DNA of 64,000 bases from Planktothrix serta PCC 8927 (GTDB taxonomy: Bacteria; Cyanobacteriota; Cyanobacteriia; Cyanobacteriales; Microcoleaceae). Positions 43,044-52,521 of the stretch are shown piece by piece. The stretch is taken from contig NZ_LR734875.1 in the NCBI RefSeq assembly GCF_900010725.2, forward strand, positions 132,791 through 196,790, given 5' to 3'. The translations under genes and the position numbers were made by a program. How positions within the stretch are numbered: position 1 is the first letter of the stretch; the number at the start of each line of letters is the position of its first letter. Under the pieces are notes generated by a model. That model did not search any database and was not told where the DNA came from. It saw nothing but the letters and a program-made list of their open reading frames with translations.

Positions 43044-43913
43044 CTAAACAGGAGTAACGCTGGCAACTTTACCGCCTTGGCGTTGAATTTCCTGAAGTAA
43101 AGGAGATAACTGTTCGTAAGCAACAATAAAGGATTTGCTGCTCCGACGAACTTTCGGATAGCGACGTTCACGAATTCCAGCCACTTCAACGCGATAGCTG
43201 CGGCCAGATTGTCCTAAAACGCCCCCGGTGCTGAATCCTGTAGTCGGAACTACACCTTGACCAGAGGAACGATAAGACCAACCTTCGCTACCACCGGAGG
43301 GGCCAACAATCGTAGAAACACTATTGGCGCCGAGTTCCGTCGCCAAGCGAGACGCATTCCCACCTAATTGAGAGCGATCGCTATTAGCATAACCGCGATA
43401 CAACTGGAATATCCGAGTAAAGCCCACGGTTCTTTGTCCCCGTTGCACTTCAAAGGCGCGATAGTAGGGAACAATATTTTCCCCAAAGTTTTCTAGGTAT
43501 TCGGCTGAATCAATATAAGAATCAATATCAGCTTCATAACCTTGATTTTGATATAAATCTAAGTGAAAAATCACTTCGGATTCATCATAGGGAGCGCGAC
43601 CCAATAAATGTTTGTAATTGAGTTCAATTACACGGGTCTGGAAGTTGGGGTAGAAAAACTTGGTTTTGTACAGTTCTGATTTAGCAACGGAACGCACAAA
43701 CTCCCGCACGGTGACGCTGCCATCACACAACATAGACTCAGCACCTTTGAGGCGCTCAGAACTCATTAAATAATCGTTACCCAGGAGTTGACGATAAACG
43801 GCACGAATCACCTGTTGAGCATCGCTCTGACTCCAGTTGGGTCGCAGTTCCACACGAGGCGTTTCTTGGAACGCAGTTGTTCCGAGCCTAGATGCTGCTG
43901 TTGTAATAGCCAC
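43044..43913 (-). CDS. cpcC: phycocyanin rod linker CpcC (second copy in the operon)
   Basis: 289 residues. An N-terminal linker domain (pfam00427 type) is seen in [30 protein letters not shown] and [20 protein letters not shown]; a glycine/serine-rich hinge follows; the C-terminus is a CpcD-like domain ([30 protein letters not shown]). It joins phycocyanin hexamers within rods. Its partner copy (44092-44907) precedes it in the operon. Both keep all features, so they probably hold hexamers at different rod positions. Confidence 0.92.
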   Translation of the reverse strand: MAITTAASRLGTTAFQETPRVELRPNWSQSDAQQVIRAVYRQLLGNDYLMSSERLKGAESMLCDGSVTVREFVRSVAKSELYKTKFFYPNFQTRVIELNYKHLLGRAPYDESEVIFHLDLYQNQGYEADIDSYIDSAEYLENFGENIVPYYRAFEVQRGQRTVGFTRIFQLYRGYANSDRSQLGGNASRLATELGANSVSTIVGPSGGSEGWSYRSSGQGVVPTTGFSTGGVLGQSGRSYRVEVAGIRERRYPKVRRSSKSFIVAYEQLSPLLQEIQRQGGKVASVTPV

Positions 43914-44091
43914 CTAAAATTCTCCTCTTACTAAGAATATGACCGAGAATGAAGTTGCGAGTGTAGCGTGCAACGAGTCACTTGTCGATGTTAAGCCACC
44001 AGAGATAAGAGTCCAAGCCTCCTATTTTAAAAGTCAGCCCGAACTCTAAATCCTCAGACATAAACAGCCATTCAGGTTTTAATGAATGAGA

Positions 44092-44907
44092 TTATGCCAA
44101 AGTAATTCTCATCACCCGTCCCCCAGCGCGATGAATACGCTGCAACTGAGTAGACAGTTGCTCGTAGGGTACGGTATATTCAGTAGTGGTACGGCGCACT
44201 TGTGGCAGAGACTGTGTTGCTTTTTGAATCACAGTCAGGCGGTAGAGTTGTCCACGACTACCGCCTGTCGTACCGACTAAACTTTGCCCACTCTCAGGAG
44301 TTTGAATCGGAGAAGCCAAATTCCGAGCTAATTCCCAAGTTAAGCGACTTTGCTTTTGGTTTTGAGCGCGATCGCTGCTGGCATACCCACGATAGAGGGT
44401 AAACAAGCGGTTAAAACCTAGAGTTTTATCTCCCTTTTGGGTGGAAAAGCCCCGATAATAAGGAACGATATTCTCCCCAAAATTCTCCAGATATTCAGGG
44501 GAATCCAGGTAAGAGTTGATTTCGGCTTCAAACCCTTGATTGCTATAGAGATCGACGTGAAACGCAATCTCTGACTCATCGTAAGGAGCCCGACCGAGCA
44601 GATGTTTGTAATTTAACTCGATAAACCGAGTTTGAAAGTTAGGGTAAAAAAACTTAGTCCGGTAAAGCTCAGATAAAGCAATAGCTCTGACAAAATCCCG
44701 AACGGTAATTTGTCCTTGGCGCAGTAAAGATTCCGCGCTAGTGAGCCGTTCCCGTAACATCAGGTGTTCGTTGCCCATCACCTGACGATATGCTGCCAAA
44801 ATCACGGTTTGCACGTCTGCTTCCGTGTAGTTGGGGCGCAGTTCTACGGGTTTTGTTTCTTCAAAAGCCCGGATACCAAGTCGGCCACCCTCAAGCAAGC
44901 CAACCAT
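44092..44907 (-). CDS. cpcC: phycocyanin rod linker CpcC (first copy in the operon)
   Basis: 271 residues with the same design as the following copy: [58 protein letters not shown], then a shorter hinge and a C-terminal CpcD-like domain ([31 protein letters not shown]). It is the first gene after cpcA, behind an attenuator-like hairpin (45002-45063), so its level should be below that of cpcBA. Two cpcC genes are common in cyanobacteria with long rods. Confidence 0.92.
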   Translation of the reverse strand: MVGLLEGGRLGIRAFEETKPVELRPNYTEADVQTVILAAYRQVMGNEHLMLRERLTSAESLLRQGQITVRDFVRAIALSELYRTKFFYPNFQTRFIELNYKHLLGRAPYDESEIAFHVDLYSNQGFEAEINSYLDSPEYLENFGENIVPYYRGFSTQKGDKTLGFNRLFTLYRGYASSDRAQNQKQSRLTWELARNLASPIQTPESGQSLVGTTGGSRGQLYRLTVIQKATQSLPQVRRTTTEYTVPYEQLSTQLQRIHRAGGRVMRITLA

Positions 44908-45001
44908 AGCCTTATGCTCCGTAAGAGATTTTCAAAACAAACAAGAAAAACAAAAAAAAGAAAGCTTTGTTAATGGGGCATACCAACCCAAATAATCAAA
45001 A

Positions 45002-45063
45002 ATGCCCGGAGCGTTAAACAACCGTTAACCCAGTTGCTAACAGCTACTTACCGTTCCGGGCAT
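45002..45063 (-). terminator. attenuator-like hairpin between cpcA and cpcC
   Basis: ATGCCCGGAGCG (45002-45013) pairs with CGTTCCGGGCAT (45052-45063) with one mismatch. The minus-strand side continues TTTTTGA (A-run upstream of 45002). It lies 15 bp after the cpcA stop; such hairpins hold down linker expression relative to the pigment proteins. Confidence 0.75.
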
Positions 45064-45077
45064 CAAGCGCGCTAAGT

Positions 45078-45566
45078 CTAGCTCAGAGCGTTGATAGCAT
45101 AATCGATGTAGGAGTTGGCTTCAACAGCTGCGTCGCCACTTAAGCCATGATTGGCTTTGATGTACTTCAGAGCTTCGACGTACCAGCTAGGAGACAGTTC
45201 AAAAGTGCGGTTGATTTCATCAACACCAGCAATCAGGTACTCGTCCATAGGGCCTGTACCACCAGAAATTAAGCAATATGTGACCATGCGGACATAGTAA
45301 CCGATATCACGAGCACATTTGGCTTTACCACGCTCGCTAGAAGCGTAGTTAGGCCCTTGCATTTGGGTGGTGTAAGGGAATTTGTTATACACTGCTTGGG
45401 CAGCACCGCTGACGAGGCTGTCAGATTTTGCGGTCAAAGCTTTAGCAGCTTCTAAGCCAGCTTTGGCTTGACGAAAACGTCCAAAAGCAACTTGCAATTC
45501 AGTGCTGCTTAAGAAACGGCCTTGAGAATCGGCGGTAGTCACTGCTTCAGTCAGGGGGGTTTTCAT
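45078..45566 (-). CDS. cpcA: C-phycocyanin alpha subunit
   Basis: 162 residues: full globin-like phycobiliprotein with [20 protein letters not shown] at the start and [18 protein letters not shown] with the chromophore Cys84. Single bilin site as expected for CpcA. It is 98 bp after cpcB on the same strand and starts with a good Shine-Dalgarno (GGGAGATAA). It forms (alpha beta) monomers with CpcB and then hexamers in the rods. Confidence 0.97.
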   Translation of the reverse strand: MKTPLTEAVTTADSQGRFLSSTELQVAFGRFRQAKAGLEAAKALTAKSDSLVSGAAQAVYNKFPYTTQMQGPNYASSERGKAKCARDIGYYVRMVTYCLISGGTGPMDEYLIAGVDEINRTFELSPSWYVEALKYIKANHGLSGDAAVEANSYIDYAINALS

Positions 45567-45664
45567 GCTTGAGTTATCTCCCTATGGGTTTACAAAGTTG
45601 AGGTACAAATTGAAGTCGTTTAATTAGACTTCTATGGAGTTATGAAAATCGGATTTTAGAAAAA

Positions 45665-46183
45665 TTAGGCAACAGCAGCCGCAGCCCGATCAAAGTAGCT
45701 GGCGATTTCAGAAGCCAAGGCACTACAATCTCCAGGAGTGATTCCTGCGGGATCGTTAACGATAGCCAGAGCGGCATCTTTCATTTTGCCAACGCCAACA
45801 GCAACGGAAGCACCAGGAACGCCCAGAGCCAGGTAGGTTTCACGCAGACCGTTTAAGCAACGATCATCAAGAACGCTAGCATCTCCAGCGAAAACTGCGT
45901 AGGTGACATAACGTAAGATGATTTCCATGTCACGTAAGCAAGCGGCCATACGACGATGAGTATAAGCATTACCGCCGGGAGCGATCAATTGGGCTTGCTC
46001 ATCAAATAAAGTACGAGCTGCATTGGTAACGATGGTGGAAGCGTTACCGGTGATGCGGTTAACAGCGTCTAAACGTTTGCTGCTTTCGGCAACCATTTGG
46101 CTGAGGGCATCGATTTGGCTAGAGCTTAACAGTTCGCCGCGTGCATCAGCTTGAGAAACTACCTTGGTAAAGGCATCAAACAT
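45665..46183 (-). CDS. cpcB: C-phycocyanin beta subunit
   Basis: 172 residues, first gene of the cpc operon. Chromophore cysteines are visible at Cys82 ([21 protein letters not shown]) and Cys153 ([13 protein letters not shown]), and the conserved Asn72-region ([10 protein letters not shown]) where asparagine is methylated in the family. It carries two phycocyanobilins, one attached by CpcS/CpcU-type and one by CpcT-type lyases. The start has a Shine-Dalgarno (AGGAGAT). Long leader upstream (388 bp). Confidence 0.97.
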   Translation of the reverse strand: MFDAFTKVVSQADARGELLSSSQIDALSQMVAESSKRLDAVNRITGNASTIVTNAARTLFDEQAQLIAPGGNAYTHRRMAACLRDMEIILRYVTYAVFAGDASVLDDRCLNGLRETYLALGVPGASVAVGVGKMKDAALAIVNDPAGITPGDCSALASEIASYFDRAAAAVA

Positions 46184-46571
46184 GGATTAATCTCCTACTT
46201 GACTTGCTTAACTTTGTTTTCGACTCAAAGCGAAATGATGGGTTTTTCCCGATTCTGACCCTTGAGAGTCTCTCTAGTTTGGCTATTGTTACTGTTTTTT
46301 TGAGTAACCTTAACTTCACTTAGAAGAACCTTAGAAATCTTACACCATTTTATGAAAGGACATTAAACTTTTTTAATCAAATGTTAATCAATTGTTGGGA
46401 GACCAACATTTGGCTGTCGTCTTTGCCCTTCAGATATTAGTTATACAACGCCCTCGCAACAAGTTGCGTTAAAATTTATTACGAACTATGTCTTGGGCAA
46501 AGAACACAGTCCCCTTTTCCTCATTATTGCTGCTAAGTGAAAATACCTACCTAGAAAATTAAATTCCGCCG
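46184..46571 (-). promoter_or_regulatory. cpcB upstream region
   Basis: A 388-bp gene-free stretch between cpeF (46572, same strand) and cpcB. As the cpc operon is highly expressed, its promoter and a long leader should lie here. The part near 46205-46300 is pyrimidine-rich on the plus strand; no clear terminator for cpeF, riboswitch or binding motif was recognised. Confidence 0.5.
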
Positions 46572-47471
46572 TTAATCCCGGCTTAGATGAGAAATGGCTA
46601 ACTGCATCGCCCGTTGCACTATGGGGTCAGTTTCCTGAATCAATGCCATATTTAGGAATTCCATTGCACCTTGATCTTTGACTTCATCCCCCATCTTCAT
46701 CAAAGCCATCGCCACCCCTTTCCGACTGTCTCCATCTGGATGCTGCAATAACTCAATCAACCGGGGAATCGCAGGTGCATAGCTGATATTTCCTAAAGCT
46801 GCGATCGCTTCACAGCGAACTTCCGAATCAATATCCTCTAAAGCTTGAACAAGAATCTCGGAGGCTTCGGTGTCCGGTTGTTCTTCCGCCATTTTTGCGA
46901 TCGCCCCCACCACCGCCATCCGCACTTCTGGGGAATCAGAATGAATTTCCCGATATAAAATCTCCTTCGCTGCTGGCCCTATAAAAGCCAAAGCCCAAGC
47001 CGCGTGTCCTTTCGTGCTTTCAGGGGAATCCGGGGACGCCAAAATCTCCAATAGAGGCGGGACAGATGCGGCTCCCGTACCCGCTAAGGCCCCAATCGCC
47101 GAACCTTTGACCACCGTATCCTCATCCTCTAACAACGCTTTGATCAAAACCGGAACCGCTTCCGGGTCAGCAATCAACGTTAAAGTTTTTGCCGCCGCCC
47201 TTCGCACTACCGGGTTAACGTGAGTTCCCAGAGCCGTCAGTAAAAAAGGAACAGCAGGTTTTCCCACTTGACCCAAAGCTTCCGCAAAACCCAGTCTCAC
47301 CATTCCCCGTGTATCCCCTAGACACTCCACCATTTGTTTGATTAGAGTAAGGTCGCTACAGTCAAAACCGTTATCGGCTAACTGTTGATTCACCCTCGCC
47401 AACAAAAAATCTGTTCCTTCAGGAGACAGGACAGCAGCATCTTCTCCTAATAAAGTTTCTGAGTTAGACAT
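46572..47471 (-). CDS. cpeF: HEAT-repeat phycoerythrobilin lyase, CpeF/MpeU-type
   Basis: 299 residues built of HEAT repeats (AVPFLLTALGTHVNPVVRRAAAKTL, KGSAIGALAGTGAASVPPLLEIL, KGHAAWALAFIGPAAKEIL, EVRCEAIAALGNIS). Length, repeats and position at the end of the cpeCDESTR unit suit CpeF, the lyase for the doubly linked bilin of CpeB (Cys48/59 type). It lies 23 bp after a small conserved gene. CpeF and the related MpeU/MpeV differ little, so the exact bilin site is inferred from context: this window has CpeB with that cysteine pair and no other candidate. Confidence 0.65.
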   Translation of the reverse strand: MSNSETLLGEDAAVLSPEGTDFLLARVNQQLADNGFDCSDLTLIKQMVECLGDTRGMVRLGFAEALGQVGKPAVPFLLTALGTHVNPVVRRAAAKTLTLIADPEAVPVLIKALLEDEDTVVKGSAIGALAGTGAASVPPLLEILASPDSPESTKGHAAWALAFIGPAAKEILYREIHSDSPEVRMAVVGAIAKMAEEQPDTEASEILVQALEDIDSEVRCEAIAALGNISYAPAIPRLIELLQHPDGDSRKGVAMALMKMGDEVKDQGAMEFLNMALIQETDPIVQRAMQLAISHLSRD

Positions 47472-47494
47472 ATATATAGATCAAGTGGGTTGAC

Positions 47495-47734
47495 TTAATT
47501 CTGAACACTCAGCATTGCCTGTTGGCTGCGGAGTTCCTCAAGTTTGGCATCAATTTGAGCCAAGATCGGCTCTAGTTGTGCCATTGCCTTTGTTTTGGAC
47601 ATTTTAGCCCGTTGCGCCGTAGTCAACGTTTCATTCAGGAGGCGTTCTCGATACTGTTCTAGTTCCTGAATAACTTCTGCCAATTCTTCAGAAACAACGG
47701 GTTCTGTGCCTGTGAGTTCGGTTTGTTCTGTCAT
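47495..47734 (-). CDS. small coiled-coil protein of the cpe operon
   Basis: A 79-residue acidic protein (VSEELAEVIQELEQYRERLLNE, then KAMAQLEPILAQIDAKLEELRSQ) that should form one or two long helices. It lies between cpeR (78 bp) and cpeF (23 bp) on the same strand. I do not recognise a named family; similar short proteins are found beside phycoerythrin genes, which would suggest an assistant to lyase or linker assembly, but this is inference only. No catalytic residues are seen. Confidence 0.6.
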   Translation of the reverse strand: MTEQTELTGTEPVVSEELAEVIQELEQYRERLLNETLTTAQRAKMSKTKAMAQLEPILAQIDAKLEELRSQQAMLSVQN

Positions 47735-47812
47735 ATTTTTATAATTTAGATTGAGATCTAGTCAAATTTTCTCAGATTCGGTGACTCCTGGTAAACCTTT
47801 GTTATAAAACGT

Positions 47813-48118
47813 TTAAAATCGTTGATCAAATCGAGTATAAAATGCTCCGTACTTAATCCAATATTGCTTCAATTCATGATTAGGAACATCTAAATAAGCC
47901 TTGGCTTGATAAAGAATCACCTGTCGATGGTTTCCCATCCAAATTTTTTCCTTAATCGCCACAGAAATTAGAGTTCCATTTAAACTAGCGATGCAAGCTT
48001 CAAAGCGTTCAATCGCTGAATAATCTAAGGTTTCAAAAATCAAAAAATTATCTAAAAAAATCAAATGGCGACTCCGAATCCAAGCCTCCATTTTTTTTCG
48101 AGCCACTGGAGGTAACAT
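47813..48118 (-). CDS. cpeR: phycoerythrin operon activator CpeR
   Basis: 101 residues. MLPPVARKKMEAWIRSRHLI, FETLDYSAIERFEACIASL and HELKQYWIKYGAFYTRFDQRF agree with CpeR, the activator needed for expression of cpeBA and pebAB in chromatically adapting cyanobacteria such as Fremyella (established). The fold resembles that of small PP2C-like or ferredoxin-like proteins and no classical HTH is seen. It is the sixth gene of cpeCDESTR, 38 bp after cpeT. Its targets here are presumably the plus-strand pebAB and cpeBA units. Confidence 0.85.
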   Translation of the reverse strand: MLPPVARKKMEAWIRSRHLIFLDNFLIFETLDYSAIERFEACIASLNGTLISVAIKEKIWMGNHRQVILYQAKAYLDVPNHELKQYWIKYGAFYTRFDQRF

Positions 48119-48156
48119 TGTTTTTATGATTCATTTTGGTGTCAATCAAAAAAAAA

Positions 48157-48744
48157 TTATTCAATCTGAGTCGGAAGTTCATCCGCAAAACTTTGTCGTT
48201 TCTCAAACCTTAAAGGGCCGTGTACCGATCCCCAAACCTGTTCATCAGTATTAATATCCATGCCTCGATCTAAACTCACCCAAGTCGTTTCTGTGAGTTC
48301 CACATCACTAACTAAATAGGTTTGACGACCATTGCGTTCAATTAAACATTGATTCCCTTCCACCCGTCCTTGAAATCCATTTCCAAAAGGTTGAAAAATC
48401 ATCGAACAGTGATAACGACGTTCGGTGACAATTGGAGTCAATGTTCGTAAAATATCCAGATTGTGTCCGGCTCCAGCGTACAAATAAGCGTCTTTTATCC
48501 CATAGTTTTCAATATAAATTTCATCGTTTTGTTCAACTAATCTATGCAATCCTTGACGATAAGGACTCCACAGATCATAATCATAAGTTTGCTCAGAATA
48601 AAAACCAATGCCTTGAAAAAATTCAAAGGGTAAAGGTCGAAAAAAAATCCGAATATGAGCAAAATTTTTAGGGTCAGCAATCGTTTGTTTAGCATTGCTA
48701 AAATCCCCAGCTATACATCGAGAAAAACGTAGAATTAAGCTCAT
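48157..48744 (-). CDS. cpeT: CpeT, T-type phycobiliprotein lyase
   Basis: 195 residues. A lipocalin-like beta-barrel of the CpcT/CpeT family: IADPKNFAHIRIFFRPLPFEFF, FYSEQTYDYDLWSPYRQGLHRL, YHCSMIFQPFGNGFQGRVEGNQC and VWGSVHGPLRFEKRQSFADELP. T-type lyases attach bilin to the beta Cys153/165 site. It lies 3 bp after cpeS, in the cpeCDESTR order. In Fremyella this gene is part of the same operon, so it is expected to serve CpeB. Confidence 0.9.
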   Translation of the reverse strand: MSLILRFSRCIAGDFSNAKQTIADPKNFAHIRIFFRPLPFEFFQGIGFYSEQTYDYDLWSPYRQGLHRLVEQNDEIYIENYGIKDAYLYAGAGHNLDILRTLTPIVTERRYHCSMIFQPFGNGFQGRVEGNQCLIERNGRQTYLVSDVELTETTWVSLDRGMDINTDEQVWGSVHGPLRFEKRQSFADELPTQIE

Positions 48745-48747
48745 AGT

Positions 48748-49281
48748 TTATTCCGATTTTAAATCTCGGATTTCCGAAGAAAAAGAAGCCGTTACCACTC
48801 CAGTTCCAGCACTGGTTCTAATTAATGAAACTCGAAATCGCAGATTCGGAGTAGCAAACCAAATTCTTTCTTCAGCCATCGCTCGGTCATAGGGCGTTAA
48901 CAGCGTAAAAACTCCTTCTGGATTAATCTGATAATCTCCCACAGAAGGAATGGTTTCTGCATAGCCTTGATCCCGCAATAATTGACCTTTTGTAAAGTCA
49001 TTTTGATCAGGAATAGGAACTAAAATCGTTGTTCCTTTAATGATGTTTCCCTCCTCCCAATCTGACTCTCCCTCCCAAGTCATCCGAAAAGGATGAGTTG
49101 CTAATTCAGGATCAATCTGATAAGAATGACACAAGGCAATTACATCAGAATCCTGTTCTTCTAAAGGAACAATATCAATAATAGAAGTAACAGCTTCAAA
49201 GTGACTAAAAGCCAGATGATGAGCGCTCCGTTGTGAACGCCATCGTCCTAAAGACTGTTCAACAAATTCAGCAATATCCAT
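48748..49281 (-). CDS. cpeS: CpeS, S-type phycobiliprotein lyase
   Basis: 177 residues from Met at 49281 (MDIAEFVEQSLGRWRSQRSAHHLAF, the family's normal beginning; the frame opens 30 bp earlier). Lipocalin-like S-type lyase with conserved W in GRWRSQRS and RVSLIRTSAGTGVVTASFSSEIRDL at the end. S-type lyases attach bilins at Cys82-type positions; CpeS acts on CpeB Cys80/82 with phycoerythrobilin. It is 3 bp before cpeT and about 257 bp after cpeE, with a perfect palindrome in that gap. Confidence 0.9.
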   Translation of the reverse strand: MDIAEFVEQSLGRWRSQRSAHHLAFSHFEAVTSIIDIVPLEEQDSDVIALCHSYQIDPELATHPFRMTWEGESDWEEGNIIKGTTILVPIPDQNDFTKGQLLRDQGYAETIPSVGDYQINPEGVFTLLTPYDRAMAEERIWFATPNLRFRVSLIRTSAGTGVVTASFSSEIRDLKSE

Positions 49282-49400
49282 GCAGAAAATAAAAAGAGTA
49301 TCAGCGAACACACAAGACCAACTTGGCTAAAGATTCTGTGGGTCATCAAAATCTAATATTAAATCCCATTACAGATGCTAGAGATTATCTTTCTACCCCC

Positions 49401-49430
49401 TGTAGAGACGTTGCATGCAACGTCTCTACA
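49401..49430. repeat. dispersed palindrome (TGTAGAGAC type), copy 2
   Basis: A perfect 30-bp palindrome, arms TGTAGAGACGTTGCA and complement, with C-rich and G-rich borders beyond. The arms share GTAGAGAC with 11206-11243. It sits in the cpeE-cpeS gap and in RNA would make a stable hairpin that could divide linker from lyase expression. Confidence 0.8.
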
Positions 49431-49538
49431 CCGGGGGAATATGTAGCCAACATTTGATGATGGAATATAACCTGAGTCAGTTTTAACAACCCACAGGTTT
49501 AAGTTTATGGAAGCACCTTTTTTCCATAAACTTAAGCG

Positions 49539-50297
49539 TTAAACCACCTCAGTAATGCTGAGAATTTTACCCCCAGTCTTTTGAATATTTTGAATATTTT
49601 GAGACAGTTGGGAATAACTGACACAATAGGTTTTATTCGCCAGTTTTGACATCGAATTTACGCCTTTTGTTACCACAATCCGAAACCGCTTTTCTTGAGC
49701 GCCACCTTGACCCAAGGAAGACACCTTGATTTTTTGAGGTAAATTGGTGGCGACGCTGGAAATTAATTTAGATTGGTGTTCACTGTCGCTGGTGGCGGCA
49801 CCACCTAATAAATTCATTGTCCGATTAAAGACAACATTTTTAATCCCCGTTTGTGTGGTACTACTGCGAGGATAGGGAACACAATTTTCTCCGAAGTTGT
49901 TCAGATATTCTGCACTATCGAGATAAGAATCAATTTCTGCTGCGTAACCTTGTTGAATACAAATTTGAACATGAGCCGAAATTTCCGCTTGATCTAACGG
50001 TGCCCGTCCCAATAAATGCTTACAGTTTAACTCAATAAACCGATAGGCAGAATTAGGTTCAAAAAACAGAGATTTGTAGAGTTCTGATTGAGCGATCGCC
50101 CGCACAAAACCCCGCACGGTTAAATCTCGATTTCGCAGTAAAGATTCTGCCGTTTGATTCCGTTGACTTTCCAACACATGAGCATTACCCAAGACCTGTT
50201 TATAAACGGCTCGGATAATCACTTGTAAATCTTCTTCTGTCGTATTAGAACGTAATTCTAGGCGTTCTGATGTGAAACTTGGAGTTAAAGTTGTCAT
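49539..50297 (-). CDS. cpeE: phycoerythrin rod linker CpeE
   Basis: 252 residues: linker domain with LELRSNTTEEDLQVIIRAVYKQVLGNAHVL and [20 protein letters not shown], plus a C-terminal CpcD-like domain (KRFRIVVTKGVNSMSKLANKTYCVSYSQL). Third linker of the operon by position, hence CpeE. It connects phycoerythrin hexamers in the outer rod. D and E cannot be told apart by sequence here; naming follows the known cpeCDE order. Confidence 0.8.
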   Translation of the reverse strand: MTTLTPSFTSERLELRSNTTEEDLQVIIRAVYKQVLGNAHVLESQRNQTAESLLRNRDLTVRGFVRAIAQSELYKSLFFEPNSAYRFIELNCKHLLGRAPLDQAEISAHVQICIQQGYAAEIDSYLDSAEYLNNFGENCVPYPRSSTTQTGIKNVVFNRTMNLLGGAATSDSEHQSKLISSVATNLPQKIKVSSLGQGGAQEKRFRIVVTKGVNSMSKLANKTYCVSYSQLSQNIQNIQKTGGKILSITEVV

Positions 50298-50428
50298 TGT
50301 TATTCTTCCTCGCTACAGGTGATTTTATTGAGTGTTGGGTGCTGAGTGATCAACACCCAACCGTTCAACCGTTAATGGTTAATTCCTAATTCTTAATTCC
50401 GAATTAATTCTATGAGAATCAAACGGAA

Positions 50429-51196
50429 TTAGGAAACTTCATTGATGCTAATAATCTTGCCACCGCTCCGATGAATGCGCTGAATTTGGGGAGTCATATT
50501 CCCGCCAGAAACCACATAAACGGTATTGCTAAACCGACGGGGAGCGTCAAATTTAGACCCCTTGACAATAATTTTAAACGTCTTTTCTGTGGCATCTTGA
50601 TAACCCCCTAAACGGCCGCCAGAACTAGGCAACTGAATTTTATTGCCACTGTTTGTAGCCACCGCTTCCACCAAGCGAGAATTCGTAAAAGCACTATCAA
50701 CTCCCGCATAGCCTTGATATAAAGACAGAGTACGGTTATAGTTGACCTGTTTTTGTCCCACCTGAGTTTTTGCCCCTTGATAATAGGGAACAATCATTTC
50801 TCCGAACAGATCTTGATATTCTTGGCTATCGAGATAGGAATCAATTTCAGCATCATATCCTTCCTCAATACAACGACGGATATGTTCTGAGAGTTCGGCT
50901 TGACAACTGGGAGCGCGACCCAGTAAATGTTTAAAATTGAGTTCCACAAACCGATAAGGGGCGCAGGACTCAAAGTAACGACTCCGATAAAACTCCGATT
51001 TCGCCACTTGACGCACAAATTCCCGCACAGAGATACTGCCATTTGCCAGTTGAGATTCGGCTGTCACCAACCGCTCACTCTCCATAACATGGGGATTGCC
51101 TAAAACTTGTTTGTAAACAGCCCGAATCACCGTCGAAATTTCATCGGAACAACTCACTGTCCGCAGTTCTACGGGAGCATCGACAACAACGCCCAT
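50429..51196 (-). CDS. cpeD: phycoerythrin rod linker CpeD
   Basis: 255 residues. Linker domain VELRTVSCSDEISTVIRAVYKQVLGNPHVM and [20 protein letters not shown]; hinge; CpcD-like end (KTFKIIVKGSKFDAPRRFSNTVYVVSGGN). Second linker of the operon, hence CpeD. Start ATG at 51196 is preceded by AGGAGAT. 167 bp upstream separates it from cpeC. Both end domains are complete. Confidence 0.8.
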   Translation of the reverse strand: MGVVVDAPVELRTVSCSDEISTVIRAVYKQVLGNPHVMESERLVTAESQLANGSISVREFVRQVAKSEFYRSRYFESCAPYRFVELNFKHLLGRAPSCQAELSEHIRRCIEEGYDAEIDSYLDSQEYQDLFGEMIVPYYQGAKTQVGQKQVNYNRTLSLYQGYAGVDSAFTNSRLVEAVATNSGNKIQLPSSGGRLGGYQDATEKTFKIIVKGSKFDAPRRFSNTVYVVSGGNMTPQIQRIHRSGGKIISINEVS

Positions 51197-51363
51197 GATT
51201 TAGATCTCCTAAAAATAGATTGAGGGAATTCAAGAAATCTGGGCAATAGAATATAGAAAAAATCGGCAATCAATTCATCAATAAATGATGAGTGAGATCC
51301 TATTGCCTCAGAAAAAATATTAAAAAGTTGGATTTTGGATATTGATATTAATCCCAAACCCAA

Positions 51364-52242
51364 TTAACTAATCGGAGTAATACTGGCAATCACGCCGCCT
51401 TGTTGGTGAATGCGCTGATATTCCTGAGACAGTTTTTCAAAGGGAACCAAAAAAACTTGGTTACTGCGACGGAACTTCGACACCCGGTTAACTTTCCCAG
51501 GGGAGCTATAACCCGTGACTTCGATGCGGTAAACTTTGCCGCCTTCGCTCGCCCCGGCTCCATGACGGGTGCGAGCGCTTCCGGTCGGGTCTTGGAAAGA
51601 CCAACCATTGCCCATTGCACCCCCAGAGGGAGGAATTACAGCTAAGGGGGTTTTTTGAATCACATATCGATTCAGCACCGATGCTTTCCCCGCCAAACTG
51701 CCCTTGAGGTCACTACTGGACGCGCCCCGCGCCAGAGCAAAGAAATGGGTAAACCCAACCATTGTTTGACCGGGTTGAGTTTTATAACCCCGATAGTAAG
51801 GAACGAAGTTTTCGCCGTAGGCGTTTTGATATTCGTCGCTATCGAGATAGGAGTCGATTTCCGCTTCAAACCCTTGGGTATCTAACAGGGTGCTGTGTGC
51901 TCTCATTTCTTCTAAGTCCCGAGGGGCGCGACCTAGAAAATGTTTGAAATTGAGTTCAATAGACCGATAACGCGGACAACTCTCGAAAAAGCGAACGCGA
52001 TACAAGTCAGATTTGGCAACAGCGCGGACAAATTCACGGACACTCAATTCTCCCCGCTTAAATTGAGATTCGGGGACGATGGCCCGTTCACTCTCCATGA
52101 CGTAGGCATTGCCCAGAATTTGCCGATAAACCGCGCAAATCACGGCTTCGGCATCTTCTTCAGAACGTCCGAGAATCATTTCTACCGGGGGGGTGTCTTC
52201 GTATAGACTCACGCCCAGTTGGGATGCTGGCCCAAAAACCAT
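51364..52242 (-). CDS. cpeC: phycoerythrin rod linker CpeC
   Basis: 292 residues from ATG 52242, which follows GAGGAGA at the right spacing; the open frame begins 72 bp earlier, with no homology to linkers. Linker domain VEMILGRSEEDAEAVICAVYRQILGNAYVM, RSIELNFKHFLGRAPRDLEE; long glycine-rich hinge (SGGAMGNGWSFQDPTGSARTRHGAGASEGG) seen as two parts; CpcD-like end (YRIEVTGYSSPGKVNRVSKFRRSNQVFLVPFEKL). First linker in the operon, joining phycocyanin and phycoerythrin or the first two phycoerythrin hexamers. Confidence 0.85.
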   Translation of the reverse strand: MVFGPASQLGVSLYEDTPPVEMILGRSEEDAEAVICAVYRQILGNAYVMESERAIVPESQFKRGELSVREFVRAVAKSDLYRVRFFESCPRYRSIELNFKHFLGRAPRDLEEMRAHSTLLDTQGFEAEIDSYLDSDEYQNAYGENFVPYYRGYKTQPGQTMVGFTHFFALARGASSSDLKGSLAGKASVLNRYVIQKTPLAVIPPSGGAMGNGWSFQDPTGSARTRHGAGASEGGKVYRIEVTGYSSPGKVNRVSKFRRSNQVFLVPFEKLSQEYQRIHQQGGVIASITPIS

Positions 52243-52521
52243 CAAACAATCTCCTCGAGGCACGATAAGTTGGCGAAAATTAGGATTTCTGAAGTTTGTT
52301 ACAAAACTTAACAATCTGTTAAGATATAAAAATCAGAAATTGTCTTGAAAGCTACACTTAAGCCTGTTCGCTTAATGTTGTACCATACAAGGTTTTAAAT
52401 TAGACATTTTCCTGAGAATCCGTAAAGATTTGTAACATTTGTCTCGATAGGAAGCTTTTATGTCTCATAAACCTAAAACCCGGTGTGGGTGACTCGAACC
52501 CTTTGTTCAGAGAAAAAGCGA
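52243..52521 (-). promoter_or_regulatory. cpeC operon upstream region
   Basis: 279 bp between the start of cpeC and the end of the phycobiliprotein-like gene on the same strand. It should contain the promoter of cpeCDESTR. The region is AT-rich near 52300-52340 (TTAACAATCTGTTAAGATATAAAA). No terminator or known regulatory box was recognised with confidence. Confidence 0.45.

Noticed and set aside
52478..52510. tRNA-like T-arm sequence (minus strand GGGTTCGAGTCACCC)
   Set aside because: The stem around TTCGAGT does not pair and no acceptor, D or anticodon arm can be found.
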